NCBI GenBank assembly: GCA_965365465.1
Contig: CBDUBU010000009.1
Coordinates: 1 to 31,389 of the forward strand
Length of the DNA stretch: 31,389 bases
Reading direction: 5' to 3'
Source of the DNA: CBDUBU01 sp965365465
GTDB lineage: Bacteria > Bacteroidota > Rhodothermia > Rhodothermales > DASSAV01
Each line of letters opens with the position of its first letter. Position 1 is the first letter of the stretch. The position numbers were made by a program, and so were the translations under genes. The notes beneath the pieces are model-generated. The model searched no databases. It worked only from the letters and a program-made list of their open reading frames with translations, and was not told the DNA's origin. Below, piece after piece: positions 1-7,592 of this stretch.

Positions 1-1150
1 GGCGGTAGGGCCGAAACCTGCCGGGCGTGGAGAAGGAATGTGCTGCCGGAGCAAAAGCGCCGGGGGAGAGGAGGCGCACCAGGAACAGCCCCGTGCGATC
101 CAGACTGCGCGGGAGCGTCAGCGGGTTGTGCCCGCCGCCGGGATACAGGTAATGCTCGAAGTCTGGCGCCGTGCGATTCTGCGCCTGCATTGCATCGATG
201 AGCGCCTGCGCCTGTGTTACCGAGACGACATCGTCCGCCGTGCCGTGATGCACCTGCACCATCGGAAGCCGATTCGCAAAAAAGACGGCAGAGCGCCGGA
301 TCAATTCCGGGCGCACCTGCTCCACGGTGACATTTCCTTGCCTGAGCGGCTGAATAAAGGCCGTATTCAGATAGTCTACGCCGGGCAGGCTGCGCGGGCG
401 GCCCTGAAGCGCCCCCCGCACGATGTCTTGCACGTACACGCCCGTGAAATCCGTCGGACCAAAGAATTCCACGACCTGGTCGATGCGGGGGTCGCGGATA
501 GCCATGAGCAGCCCGACGCCCGCGCCGCGACTGAGTCCGATGACGCCAATGCGTTCCGGGTTTGCCGCCGGGGTCGTTTCCAGCGCCGCATTCAGCAGCG
601 CCAGCGCATCATCTACATCGTAGTCCCAGGGGCTGGGCGCTCCGGTCGAAACATACCGGTTTTGTCCAAAGGTAAGCGGTTCCGAACGAAACGAGGGAAC
701 CACCACGGCAAAACTGTTCTGTGCTCCGGGCAGCCCGGCCCCCAGATACAGCAGCGCCTCGTCGACGTTAACCCCGTCCGCCCCGCCGTGTGCGTAGACG
801 AGGACCGGCAGGCTGCGCGGCAGGGCGCCTTCCGGCGTGAGTATGGCGCCGTAGTGACGCGCCTCGCCGACCGTATGTGAAATGATCCGGGCCTGCACGG
901 CCCGTCCGCCGAAGCCAAGCCTGGCGTCGTACTCCTCCATGTATCCCTGCACCGATACATCCCGTTGCTGCCACCCTTCGAGAATAGCAGCAATCTCCGA
1001 GGGTTCAGGCTCGGCAAACAATTGCGTGAGGTTCACCCCCTCCACGATCTCATCTTTTTCTCCGGCATCCGGGGCTGCATCACACGACGACAACAAAAAC
1101 ATACCTGCTGCAATCAGGGATAAACGAAAGGGAGTAAACAGTTTACACAT
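1..1150 (-). CDS. Lipoprotein alpha/beta hydrolase (prolyl oligopeptidase/dienelactone hydrolase-like), 3' end outside window
   Basis: The frame is open from an ATG at 1150 to the left edge, giving 383 codons without a stop, so the C-terminus is missing. Residues 1-23 are a lipoprotein signal ending in LLSSC, with Cys23 as the predicted lipid anchor, so the enzyme should sit on a membrane facing the periplasm or outside. A complete serine-hydrolase triad is visible: nucleophile elbow GLSRGAG with Ser207, acid Asp306 in HHGTADDVV, and His341 in GGGHNP. A PVLVYAHGG strand near residues 115-125 is the usual oxyanion-hole region. These features fit the S9-like/acetyl-esterase group, which cleaves esters or peptides; the substrate cannot be read from sequence. 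It is divergent from apbE with 158 bp between the starts. Another open frame on the opposite strand (38-880) is judged a shadow. Confidence 0.85.
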   Translation of the reverse strand, partial: MCKLFTPFRLSLIAAGMFLLSSCDAAPDAGEKDEIVEGVNLTQLFAEPEPSEIAAILEGWQQRDVSVQGYMEEYDARLGFGGRAVQARIISHTVGEARHYGAILTPEGALPRSLPVLVYAHGGADGVNVDEALLYLGAGLPGAQNSFAVVVPSFRSEPLTFGQNRYVSTGAPSPWDYDVDDALALLNAALETTPAANPERIGVIGLSRGAGVGLLMAIRDPRIDQVVEFFGPTDFTGVYVQDIVRGALQGRPRSLPGVDYLNTAFIQPLRQGNVTVEQVRPELIRRSAVFFANRLPMVQVHHGTADDVVSVTQAQALIDAMQAQNRTAPDFEHYLYPGGGHNPLTLPRSLDRTGLFLVRLLSPGAFAPAAHSFSTPGRFRPYR

Positions 1151-1211
1151 GGTTCGGAGCGGCGCGCGGGCTAAAAAAGGGGCGTGGAAGCTGGAAAAGT
1201 TCCACGCCGAG

Positions 1212-1252
1212 GATTGATTCCTGCCTTCACGTTATATAGATTTAGTCTAAAT
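1212..1252 (+). promoter_or_regulatory. Promoter with palindromic operator upstream of the apbE operon
   Basis: A -10-like TATAGA lies at 1235-1240. Weak -35 candidates are GATTGA at 1212-1217 (17-bp spacer) or TTGATT at 1214-1219 (15-bp spacer). Immediately after the -10 is a perfect inverted repeat, ATTTAG-T-CTAAAT (1240-1252), which would overlap the start point and suit a repressor. The half-site TTTAG/CTAAA resembles DtxR/MntR-type operators; that assignment is an inference. The same TATAGA -10 occurs upstream of the M4 protease gene in this window. Confidence 0.45.
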
Positions 1253-1308
1253 AAGGTAGTTGCTGATGGTGTTTTTCACACTCCGGGTGGGGGAGAAGGT
1301 TTCTGAAT

Positions 1309-2292
1309 ATGAATCGAAGGCAATTTATCATGCGCAGCAGCCAGGCTGCCTGTGCTGTGGCGCTGGCCGGCTCCCCCTTTGCTACCCTCAGGGCAGGGTC
1401 CTGGCATCGGGACGTTTCCTTTGTGGAGCGTGTATACCTCTCGATGGGCACGCTAGTTCGGTTTCAGGTATACCACCCGGACAGGCGCGCGGCAAAGGCG
1501 GCCATTGGGGAAGCCGCAAGCTTGATCCAGCGCATCCATAGCCTGATGAGCGTGCAGGAAACGGGTTCGGAACTTTCCCGCTGGAACCGCAGCCTGCGCG
1601 GGTTGGACGCCCCGTTTGATACATTGACTGCCGCTGCCCTCGACGAGGCGCTCCGCTTTCGGGATCTCACGGAAGGGCGCTTCGACCCCACGGTAGGCGC
1701 TGCCATCCAGGCAGTGCAAGCGGGCAAGGCGCCTGCGCCGCAGCAAGACCGCCGGGGCGAGTGGGACGCCGCCAACCGCCGGTATCGCAAGGCCGCTCCG
1801 GAAGTCTCGCTGGATCTGGGCGGTTCGGCCAAAGGCTGGGCCGTGGACCGGGCTATCGACGTGTTGGAAGAAAACGGGGTTCAGGCGGCGCTCGTCAATG
1901 CAGGCGGTGACTTGCGTGTTCTTGGAGCGCCGCCCGGCGAACCAGCGTGGCGCATCGGGATTCGGGACCCGCGCCGGCCTGACGGGCTGCTGGGGGTGGT
2001 CTCGCTGCGAGAGGAAGCCGTTGCCACCAGCGGCGACTATGAGGAGGCCGGGTCCACGCTGGTCGATCCGCGCGACCTGACTCCGGCGCCGCTTCATGGC
2101 AGCGTGTCGGTGATTGCGCCCACCTGCGGCGCGGCTGATTGTCTTTCCACCGCCCTGAGTATCAGCCCGAACCTGAACCGGCTCCTGCCGGGGACGCGGG
2201 CGATCCTGGCGCTCGACCGGGATGATGTTTTTACCCTTTCCACCTCGCCCGGCCTGCTTCTGGAACCGGGCGATCTTTTGTCTGACCAATAA
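1309..2292 (+). CDS. apbE: FAD:protein FMN transferase (ApbE), Tat-exported
   Basis: This 327-residue protein is an ApbE flavin transferase, which moves FMN from FAD onto a Thr or Ser of exported flavoproteins in a Mg-dependent reaction outside the cytoplasm. The N-terminus has a twin-arginine motif (NRRQFI, residues 2-7) and a hydrophobic stretch to about residue 28. Family motifs follow in order: MGT at 46-48, SLDLGGSAKG at 167-176, VNAGGD at 196-201, ATSGDYE at 239-245, VDPRDLTPA at 252-260 in place of the usual DPRTG, and the C-terminal AADCLSTAL at 275-283. Length is normal for the family. The start has a GAGAAGG stretch upstream. It is the first gene of a four-gene operon, 21 bp before the porin, and its likely target is the FMN-binding protein two genes on. 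Confidence 0.93.
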   Translation: MNRRQFIMRSSQAACAVALAGSPFATLRAGSWHRDVSFVERVYLSMGTLVRFQVYHPDRRAAKAAIGEAASLIQRIHSLMSVQETGSELSRWNRSLRGLDAPFDTLTAAALDEALRFRDLTEGRFDPTVGAAIQAVQAGKAPAPQQDRRGEWDAANRRYRKAAPEVSLDLGGSAKGWAVDRAIDVLEENGVQAALVNAGGDLRVLGAPPGEPAWRIGIRDPRRPDGLLGVVSLREEAVATSGDYEEAGSTLVDPRDLTPAPLHGSVSVIAPTCGAADCLSTALSISPNLNRLLPGTRAILALDRDDVFTLSTSPGLLLEPGDLLSDQ

Positions 2293-2313
2293 CCTTTTTT
2301 TACAATCCTTCAA

Positions 2314-3510
2314 ATGCAACGACTTCATATACGACAGGGACTTCTTCTGCTGATCTTTCTTCCGGCGCTCTTCGCGCTTTTTGACATAGACGCGGCGCAC
2401 GCTCAGGAACAGGAGGGGGGTAAACGCGCAGGCGTGCCGCAGGGCATTCTCGACAAGCCCTACATCGCCCGCATCGGCGGTGGCACACGGGTCGGTGGGT
2501 ACATGGATCATGAACTGCTCAACCGTTTCGACAAAGACATCGATCTGACACAGAGCACCTTCCGGCAGCACCGTTTCATCCCTTTTCTGTATTCCGAGAT
2601 TACGGATCGGCTGCATATGGCTGCCGAAATCGAATTTGAGTACGGCGGCGATGTGGAGAAGGGCGGCGAGATCAAGGTGGAGTACGCCGCGATGGACTTT
2701 CTCCTGCGCGAGTGGCTGGTTTTCCGGGGCGGCATCATCCTGAGCCCGCTCGGCTACTTCAACCTCGTGCATGACAGCCCCTGGAATGACCTGACGGAAC
2801 GCCCGCTCGTCGATCAGCAGATCATCCCGACGACGCTCTCGGAGTCAGGGATGGGCTTTACCGGCACGCTGTATCCCGGCGAGATGAGCGTGGTGCACTA
2901 CGAGTTGTATGTCGTCAACGGCTTTACCGATGCCCTGCTTGCCGATACGGATGACAACGGGCGCCCGGATCGGGTGCGCATCCGGAGCGGGCGCGGCAAC
3001 CAGCGCGCCGACAACACCCGGAGCAAGGCCGTGACCGGGCGCCTCTCGTGGAGTCCGCGCCTGGGCGTGCAACTCGGCGCTTCGGCTCATACCGGCGCCT
3101 ACAGCGAAACAGATAACCTCTCGATCTTCGCCGGGGACCTCACGCTGAACCGGGGACCTTTCCAGTTTCTCGGTGAGTACGCCTGGGCCCGCACCAGCCT
3201 GGATGCGTTTGATCTGGACCCGCAGGCGCAGCACGGATTCTACGCGCAGGGCAATTACCATATCATCGCTGACCGCTTGCTTCAGGGCAGCGTCTTCACG
3301 CTCGTGGCCCGCTACGATTACGTAGACTTTGCGCTTTCAGGAGACCTCGATGACGCGGTGCAGGACAGGATTACCCTGGGCGTCAACTTCCGCCCGGTCG
3401 AGGACACGGTTTTCAAACTGGACTGGGGCTTCAACTGGGAAACGCCCTCCGGAGGCGCCCGCGCCCGTCAGGGCAGCCTGCTTGCCTTCAGCGTGGCAAC
3501 CTATTTCTAG
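2314..3510 (+). CDS. Outer-membrane porin, OprP/OprO-like beta barrel
   Basis: A 398-residue protein with a cleavable signal peptide (about residues 1-30, ending AAHAQ) followed by a long run of alternating amphipathic strands and a C-terminal phenylalanine (VATYF), the usual signature for BAM-dependent outer-membrane barrels. The segment LREWLVFRGGIILSPLGYFN and the later FTGTLYPGE and VVNGF pieces look like the phosphate-selective porin O/P family, where large barrels let anions or other small solutes pass. Family membership is by eye and substrate selectivity cannot be read. It sits between apbE and the FMN-binding protein in one operon, so its cargo is probably linked to the flavin system, such as a metal chelate or oxidised substrate. 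Confidence 0.8.
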   Translation: MQRLHIRQGLLLLIFLPALFALFDIDAAHAQEQEGGKRAGVPQGILDKPYIARIGGGTRVGGYMDHELLNRFDKDIDLTQSTFRQHRFIPFLYSEITDRLHMAAEIEFEYGGDVEKGGEIKVEYAAMDFLLREWLVFRGGIILSPLGYFNLVHDSPWNDLTERPLVDQQIIPTTLSESGMGFTGTLYPGEMSVVHYELYVVNGFTDALLADTDDNGRPDRVRIRSGRGNQRADNTRSKAVTGRLSWSPRLGVQLGASAHTGAYSETDNLSIFAGDLTLNRGPFQFLGEYAWARTSLDAFDLDPQAQHGFYAQGNYHIIADRLLQGSVFTLVARYDYVDFALSGDLDDAVQDRITLGVNFRPVEDTVFKLDWGFNWETPSGGARARQGSLLAFSVATYF

Positions 3511-3550
3511 TGGGAGCCGGCTGCCTCGCGCAGTGCAATGATCATAAAGA

Positions 3551-4183
3551 ATGGGTATGGGCAGCAAAGGAAAATACATCCGCTATTGGTTCGCTGCGAT
3601 GCTCCTGCTTGCAGCGTCGGCCCGGCCCGGCGTGGCTCGGGCGCAGACAGAGCACGACGTTCAGGTGTACCTTTCCGTAGAGGAAGCCCTGAAAGAAGTC
3701 TTTCCCCGGTCGGAGCAATACATCACCGAGACGGTTCGCCTCAGCGCGCCGGCGCAGGAGCAGGCAAAGCGCGTCCTGGGGCGCCGGGACCTGGAAACGG
3801 CGTACGAGGTTGTCCTGTGCTACGACGCGGCAGGGAAGTTTTCAGGTTATGCCGTTATCACGGAAGAACTGGGAAAGTATCAGCCGATCACGTTCATCGT
3901 GGGGGTGAAGCCGGATTTTTCGGTGGAAAAGGCAGCCGTCATGGTTTACCGGGAGAGCCGGGGCGGCGAGGTGCGCACCCCTCGCTTCCTTTACCAGTAC
4001 CGGGGCAAAACCTACGAAGACCCCATTCGTATCAACCGCGACATCATCAACATCAGCGGAGCCACGATCTCCGTACGGGCGCTCAACGCCGGGGTCAAAA
4101 AGGTGCTTTACGTAGTTACGAACCGGTACCGGCAGGATGCGCCGGCGCTCACCTATGAGGCGGAAAAGGCTACGCTGCGCTGA
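3551..4183 (+). CDS. Exported FMN-binding domain protein, predicted ApbE substrate
   Basis: The 210-residue product has a signal peptide (about 1-31, ending ARAQ) and a C-terminal FMN-binding domain of the type found in NqrC/RnfG. The flavin attachment motif is SGAT at 169-172, so Thr172 is the predicted covalent FMN site. The ApbE recognition consensus expects Asp three residues before the Ser; here that position is Ile166, and the nearest Asp is Asp164. The domain otherwise ends normally (RALNAGVKKVLYVV). No further redox motif such as CxxC or CxxCH is present. It is 40 bp after the porin and 9 bp before the membrane protein gene. The inferred role is a periplasmic one- or two-electron carrier between a membrane donor and an external acceptor. 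Confidence 0.88.
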   Translation: MGMGSKGKYIRYWFAAMLLLAASARPGVARAQTEHDVQVYLSVEEALKEVFPRSEQYITETVRLSAPAQEQAKRVLGRRDLETAYEVVLCYDAAGKFSGYAVITEELGKYQPITFIVGVKPDFSVEKAAVMVYRESRGGEVRTPRFLYQYRGKTYEDPIRINRDIINISGATISVRALNAGVKKVLYVVTNRYRQDAPALTYEAEKATLR

Positions 4184-4192
4184 TCTTCAACC

Positions 4193-4696
4193 ATGGATCC
4201 TCTTCCCTTTACCTTGCGCGAGCTGCGGGGCGCTGCGCGCCTTTTCGTTACGGCTTTTCTCGTCACCGTCACGATCGGTTACCTGACGGGCATCTACTTT
4301 GTCGCCTTCACGACACATGGCACGCCCGCCGGAACGGTGCATCAGTTTCGGGGCAACGAAGAGGAGCCGCTGGAAGAAATCGAGGAGATCAAATACGAGA
4401 AGGGATCGCTGGAGATGCTAAACATCATCCACACGCACGTCACCTCGTTCGCGCTGATCTTCTTCGCCGTCGGAGGTGTGTTTCTGTTCAGTTCGGCGCC
4501 TCCCGGCCTCAAGGCGGCGCTGGCTGTCGAGCCGTTCGCGGCAACGCTGCTCCTGTTCGGCGGGATGGCGGGGATGCGTTACCTCGGAGAAGGCATGGCG
4601 CTGCCCCTGGCCCTGGTGATGATGCTGGCGGGCCTGTCCACGTTTGTGTGCGTGATTGCCATGACCTCGATGGCCCTCTGGGAGATGTGGAAATGA
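4193..4696 (+). CDS. Small four-helix inner-membrane protein of the flavin operon
   Basis: I do not recognise a named family. The 167 residues give four probable membrane helices at about 17-39, 82-101, 107-127 and 135-160. Between helices 1 and 2 is a loop with His42 and His50 and an acidic run (EEEPLEEIEEI, 56-66). His80 and His82 (IIHTH) stand at the start of helix 2 and are candidate haem or metal ligands, although only spectroscopy could show this. It follows the FMN-binding gene by 9 bp, which implies translational coupling and a shared job. An inference from position is that it passes electrons from the quinone pool or cytoplasm to the exported flavoprotein, or anchors it. Confidence 0.75.
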   Translation: MDPLPFTLRELRGAARLFVTAFLVTVTIGYLTGIYFVAFTTHGTPAGTVHQFRGNEEEPLEEIEEIKYEKGSLEMLNIIHTHVTSFALIFFAVGGVFLFSSAPPGLKAALAVEPFAATLLLFGGMAGMRYLGEGMALPLALVMMLAGLSTFVCVIAMTSMALWEMWK

Positions 4697-4798
4697 TTTT
4701 CTCTCTTTTGCGAAAAGCAGCGTTCGCCGGACAGCAGGGCATCTCAACCCTGGAAAGTCGGCCCTTCCCCCGGAACTGCGCTTTATGTTGATGCGGCG

Positions 4799-4827
4799 TT
4801 GACGTTCTTGTAACCCTTCTCTGTAAA
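4799..4827 (+). promoter_or_regulatory. Candidate sigma70-like promoter for the 4915 barrel gene
   Basis: TTGACG at 4799-4804 and TGTAAA at 4822-4827 are separated by 17 bp, about 90 bp before the ATG at 4915. The -35 matches 5 of 6 consensus bases; the -10 is weaker. There is no other support. Confidence 0.3.
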
Positions 4828-4914
4828 ACACCGTACGGGGTTGAACGAGCGCGGTTTGCGTAAGTACACTCGTCACCTCAACAACGCCAAGAACTAACTT
4901 TCAAGAGGATTCTT

Positions 4915-5412
4915 ATGAGGAAAATCGCATTGCTGGCGGGAATGATTGCCGTATTGGGCATGGGAGCAGGACAGGCGCAGGCGCAGAACAGCATCGAGAT
5001 CGGGCCCCGCATCGGGATCGACCTGGGCGACGTAGAGGAACTGTTCGTAGGGGCTGACCTGCGTTTCTCCACGCCCGCCCTGCCCATCAAGATCAATCCG
5101 GGCTTCGACTATTACATGGTTGATGGCGATGTCTCGTTATGGACCATCGATGTGAACGCACTCTATGAGTTCGGCGTGAACAACCAGATGTTCACCCCCT
5201 ACGTGGGAGCCGGCTTTGTCTATTCGCGCGCTTCAGTGGATACCGGCACGGATCTGCTCGGGGACGTGAGCGACTCAGAGGTGGGCCTCGGCATCGTGGG
5301 CGGCGCCACGTTCAGCGCCGGATCGCTCAAGCCATTCGTGCAGGCAAAGTTCAAGCTTGGGGGCGACACCGATTTGTTCTCGGTTGGCGGCGGGTTGCTT
5401 TTCAGTTTCTAG
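4915..5412 (+). CDS. Small outer-membrane beta-barrel protein (OmpA-N/opacity-like)
   Basis: A 165-residue secreted protein with a clear signal peptide (residues 1-23, ending AQAQ) followed by about eight short amphipathic strands rich in Gly and aromatic residues, such as GPRIGIDLG, PYVGAGFVYS and GGGLLFSF. It ends in Phe, as barrel proteins do. Size and strand pattern fit the eight-strand OmpA-transmembrane/OmpW/opacity superfamily. The function is probably structural or adhesive but cannot be named. The gene follows a 218-bp gap with its own promoter candidate, so it is probably not part of the flavin operon. AAGAGGA lies just before the ATG as a ribosome site. Confidence 0.8.
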   Translation: MRKIALLAGMIAVLGMGAGQAQAQNSIEIGPRIGIDLGDVEELFVGADLRFSTPALPIKINPGFDYYMVDGDVSLWTIDVNALYEFGVNNQMFTPYVGAGFVYSRASVDTGTDLLGDVSDSEVGLGIVGGATFSAGSLKPFVQAKFKLGGDTDLFSVGGGLLFSF

Positions 5413-5470
5413 GAGATGAGAAGGGTGGGGGCGCCAACCTCTGAAAGCAACCGCCTCCCCCCCCGCGCCT

Positions 5471-5497
5471 GTTATCCTGAGCGGACGCGAAGGATCC
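5471..5497. repeat. Short REP-like element (ATCCTGAGCG...CGCGAAGGAT)
   Basis: The 27-base unit has the form ATCCT-GA-GCG-GA-CGC-GA-AGGAT, a small hairpin with two tandem G/A mismatches. Elements of the type ATCCTGAGCGNAGCGAAGGAT are widespread short intergenic repeats in many bacterial genomes. A partial look-alike (TTCATCCTGAG) is seen near 23451-23462. Confidence 0.45.
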
Positions 5498-5580
5498 CCG
5501 AAGCCCGGAACCGCATGAATGCTCCTGCCGACGCCTTCACCTTTCAGCCGGCTGGAACGACGGAGATCATGCGGGAGCAT

Positions 5581-5624
5581 CAAGGTTGGCAGGCCGGCTC
5601 CGCCGTGAACGCCTGCCAACCTTG
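5581..5624. repeat. Perfect 14-bp inverted repeat, stem-loop
   Basis: CAAGGTTGGCAGGC at 5581-5594 is the exact reverse complement of 5611-5624, with a 16-base loop. There is no T-run on either side, so it is not a classical rho-independent terminator. It may be a terminator helper for the 4915 gene or part of a repeat element. Confidence 0.6.
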
Positions 5625-5841
5625 CAGCGCCGGACAGTTTCTCAGCCTGCCTGAATGCCTGGATCGAGGGCGCAGCGCAGGTCATGTCAACGTTGGGCGT
5701 GTTTTGCTGACTTGCAGCGCTCCTCCGGATGCGGCGCCGGGCAGGCTGCTTATAAATTTTGTGACAAGTCGCAACTTTCGGGAGAGGGCATCGAACAAGA
5801 AAATCTCTACCTATGTGTTCCCAAGCTGGAGGTTTTTTGCT

Positions 5842-6303
5842 ATGCGTTTCGTGCAACGGCTCTTCACAGCCAACGTTTCTTGTTTTCTCGCGCTTTTGAT
5901 TTTTGCGCCTGCGCTCCTGCCCGCGCCCGTCGCGGCGCAGTCCGCGCCGAAGTTGCAGGGAGAGTGGAAAGTGACTTATCTGCGCTACACGGCGCCCGGC
6001 GAGGACTGGACGGTTGATACGCCCGCGCCGGTCCTGGCGATCTTCGGCAAGAACCGGTACAGCGCCAACGGCGTGCCGGAACCCGGTCGTCCGGACAACC
6101 TGTTGCCGTTTCTCGGCACGGCGGGGACCTACAAGACCGAAGGGGCAAAGCTGATCCTGCACCCTGAAATCACCCGTGGGGCCGCCGTCGCCGCAGGCGA
6201 AACGACGTACACGGCGGCCTTGCGTGAGGTAAACGGCAACCTGTTTGCAACCTTTACCGAGGGCGACGCTTCCCTCACCGTCCGCATGACAAAGCTCGAC
6301 TGA
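5842..6303 (+). CDS. Small secreted lipocalin-like protein
   Basis: The ATG at 5842 was chosen because it opens a clean signal peptide (about residues 1-33, ending VAAQ) and is preceded by GGAGG at 5827-5831. The mature part, about 120 residues, starts with LQGEWKVTYLRYT and alternates short strands ending in TVRMTKLD. That layout, a GxW near the beginning and a T-G-TYKTEG strand later, resembles the lipocalin-like domains often seen in Bacteroidota exported proteins. There are no catalytic motifs and no cysteine in the mature part. Ligand and role are unknown. A stem-loop terminator follows at 6329-6356. Confidence 0.7.
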   Translation: MRFVQRLFTANVSCFLALLIFAPALLPAPVAAQSAPKLQGEWKVTYLRYTAPGEDWTVDTPAPVLAIFGKNRYSANGVPEPGRPDNLLPFLGTAGTYKTEGAKLILHPEITRGAAVAAGETTYTAALREVNGNLFATFTEGDASLTVRMTKLD

Positions 6304-6328
6304 TACAAAAAAGCGGTTTCGAGGAGAA

Positions 6329-6356
6329 AAGCGCTCCGGCCCACACCGGGGCGCTT
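6329..6356 (+). terminator. Stem-loop after the 5842 gene
   Basis: AAGCGCTCCGG (6329-6339) pairs with CCGGGGCGCTT (6346-6356) over 11 positions, with one G-T pair and a 6-base loop. It lies 25 bp after the stop. The T-run is weak (TTGCTC). Confidence 0.5.
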
Positions 6357-6490
6357 GCTCTATGTGATCCCATCAGACATCTAGAGCAAGCCGGATCGTT
6401 GGGAAATCGTTGCATCCGCATCCGCACCGGAAAGGTGGAAAGCGGTACAATGCATGGAAGCGGCAGCGGCAATTCTACCCGGCGATACGT

Positions 6491-7570
6491 ATGGACCAAA
6501 GAGACGCAGGCAATGCAGCGGCGGGTAAGCCCGATCCCTTTACTCGCAAAACCCTCATCGTGGTAGGCATCACCGTTTCGGTGATCCTGGTGTTGCTGTT
6601 TCTCAGGGAGGTCGCCGGCATTCTCCTCATCATCTTTGCCGGCGTTCTGCTCGCCGTGATCCTGAGCGGGCTGGCAAGGCGGTTGAGCGAGCGGACCCCG
6701 CTTGCCTACGGATGGTCGCTGCTGGTGGTCGTGATCCTGCTGGTGGGAGTGCTCGGCCTGGCAGGATGGCTGATCGCTCCGAGCGTGGCGGCGCAGATGG
6801 ATCAACTCGGCGATACGCTGCCGGCCTCGCTGGATCAGTTCGAGCAGCAGATCTCGCAATACAAATGGGGCGCCTATCTGGTAGAGCGGGTTCCCGCCCC
6901 CTCAGAAATGATGGGGGGAGGCGGTCGCCTCCTATCGCGTGTTACGGGCTTCTTCTCGACAGCCCTGGGTGTTCTGGCGAATATTCTCCTGATCATTGCC
7001 CTCGGCATCTACTTCGCCGTGAATCCGGGCATTTATACGGATGGGATCGTAAAACTCGTGCCGCCCGTAAGCCGCGCCCGCGCCCGGCAGGTATTGCAGG
7101 ATACAGGCAACGCGCTCTGGGGATGGCTGACGGCGCAGCTCATCTCGATGACCATTATCGGCATTCTTACCTGGCTGGGCCTGATGCTGCTCGGCATTCC
7201 GCTGGCGCTCTCCCTCGGTTTCATAGCAGGCATTCTGGAGTTCATTCCCCTGCTGGGGCCTTTTCTGTCCGCTGTGCCTGCCATCCTGTTTGCCTTTACG
7301 ATCGGACCAACGCAGGCGCTCTACGTCGCGTTGCTTTATCTGGGCATCCAGCAACTCGAAAGCAACGCCGTCATGCCGCTCGTCATGAAGCAGGTGGTAG
7401 AACTGCCTCCTGCCCTCACGCTGACGGCTGCGGTGCTAGCAGGGGCGCTGCTGGGCGTGCCTGGCGTCCTGCTCGCCACGCCTCTGCTTGTCGTGGTCGT
7501 CACGCTGGTCGAAAAGCTGTACGTAGAAGACGTGCTCGGCGACGCCTCCGGTGACAAGAACGCTTCATAG
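6491..7570 (+). CDS. AI-2E family (TqsA/PerM-like) membrane transporter
   Basis: The 359-residue protein has eight or so hydrophobic segments in the AI-2E family pattern: a pair of helices at about 20-60, a third at about 75-95, a long soluble stretch, then a C-terminal bundle with FIAGILEFIPLLGPFLSAVP and the closing GVPGVLLATPLLVV. The family includes the autoinducer-2 exporter TqsA and sodium/proton antiporters, so substrate is open. The start at 6491 (MDQRDAGN) is preferred over an upstream in-frame ATG because only this form has a normal family length, although no strong ribosome site is seen. The gene converges on arsM with 22 bp between stops. Confidence 0.88.
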   Translation: MDQRDAGNAAAGKPDPFTRKTLIVVGITVSVILVLLFLREVAGILLIIFAGVLLAVILSGLARRLSERTPLAYGWSLLVVVILLVGVLGLAGWLIAPSVAAQMDQLGDTLPASLDQFEQQISQYKWGAYLVERVPAPSEMMGGGGRLLSRVTGFFSTALGVLANILLIIALGIYFAVNPGIYTDGIVKLVPPVSRARARQVLQDTGNALWGWLTAQLISMTIIGILTWLGLMLLGIPLALSLGFIAGILEFIPLLGPFLSAVPAILFAFTIGPTQALYVALLYLGIQQLESNAVMPLVMKQVVELPPALTLTAAVLAGALLGVPGVLLATPLLVVVVTLVEKLYVEDVLGDASGDKNAS

Positions 7571-7592
7571 ATTGCCCCTTTCCCGTATCCGC

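Larger units (their letters stand above)
5413..5841. other. 429-bp gene-free stretch holding repeat-like hairpins
   Basis: No convincing gene. The frame of the downstream gene is open through here, but the codons are unlike a protein, and the predicted signal peptide only begins at 5842. It contains a short repeat-like element (5471-5497), a perfect 14-bp inverted repeat (5581-5624) and an AT-rich patch with TTATAAATTTTG near 5750-5761 that may be the promoter of the next gene. Confidence 0.6.

Noticed and set aside
38..880. Open frame of 280 codons on the plus strand at the left edge
   Set aside because: It lies opposite the lipoprotein hydrolase, which has a complete triad and signal; the plus frame is rich in Arg and His without any motif.
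1453..2772. Open frame of 439 codons on the minus strand
   Set aside because: Covers apbE and the porin in antisense; composition typical of a GC-rich shadow.
5416..5841. In-frame 5' extension of the lipocalin-like gene
   Set aside because: The signal peptide and ribosome site are at 5842; the extension runs over a repeat and a stem-loop.
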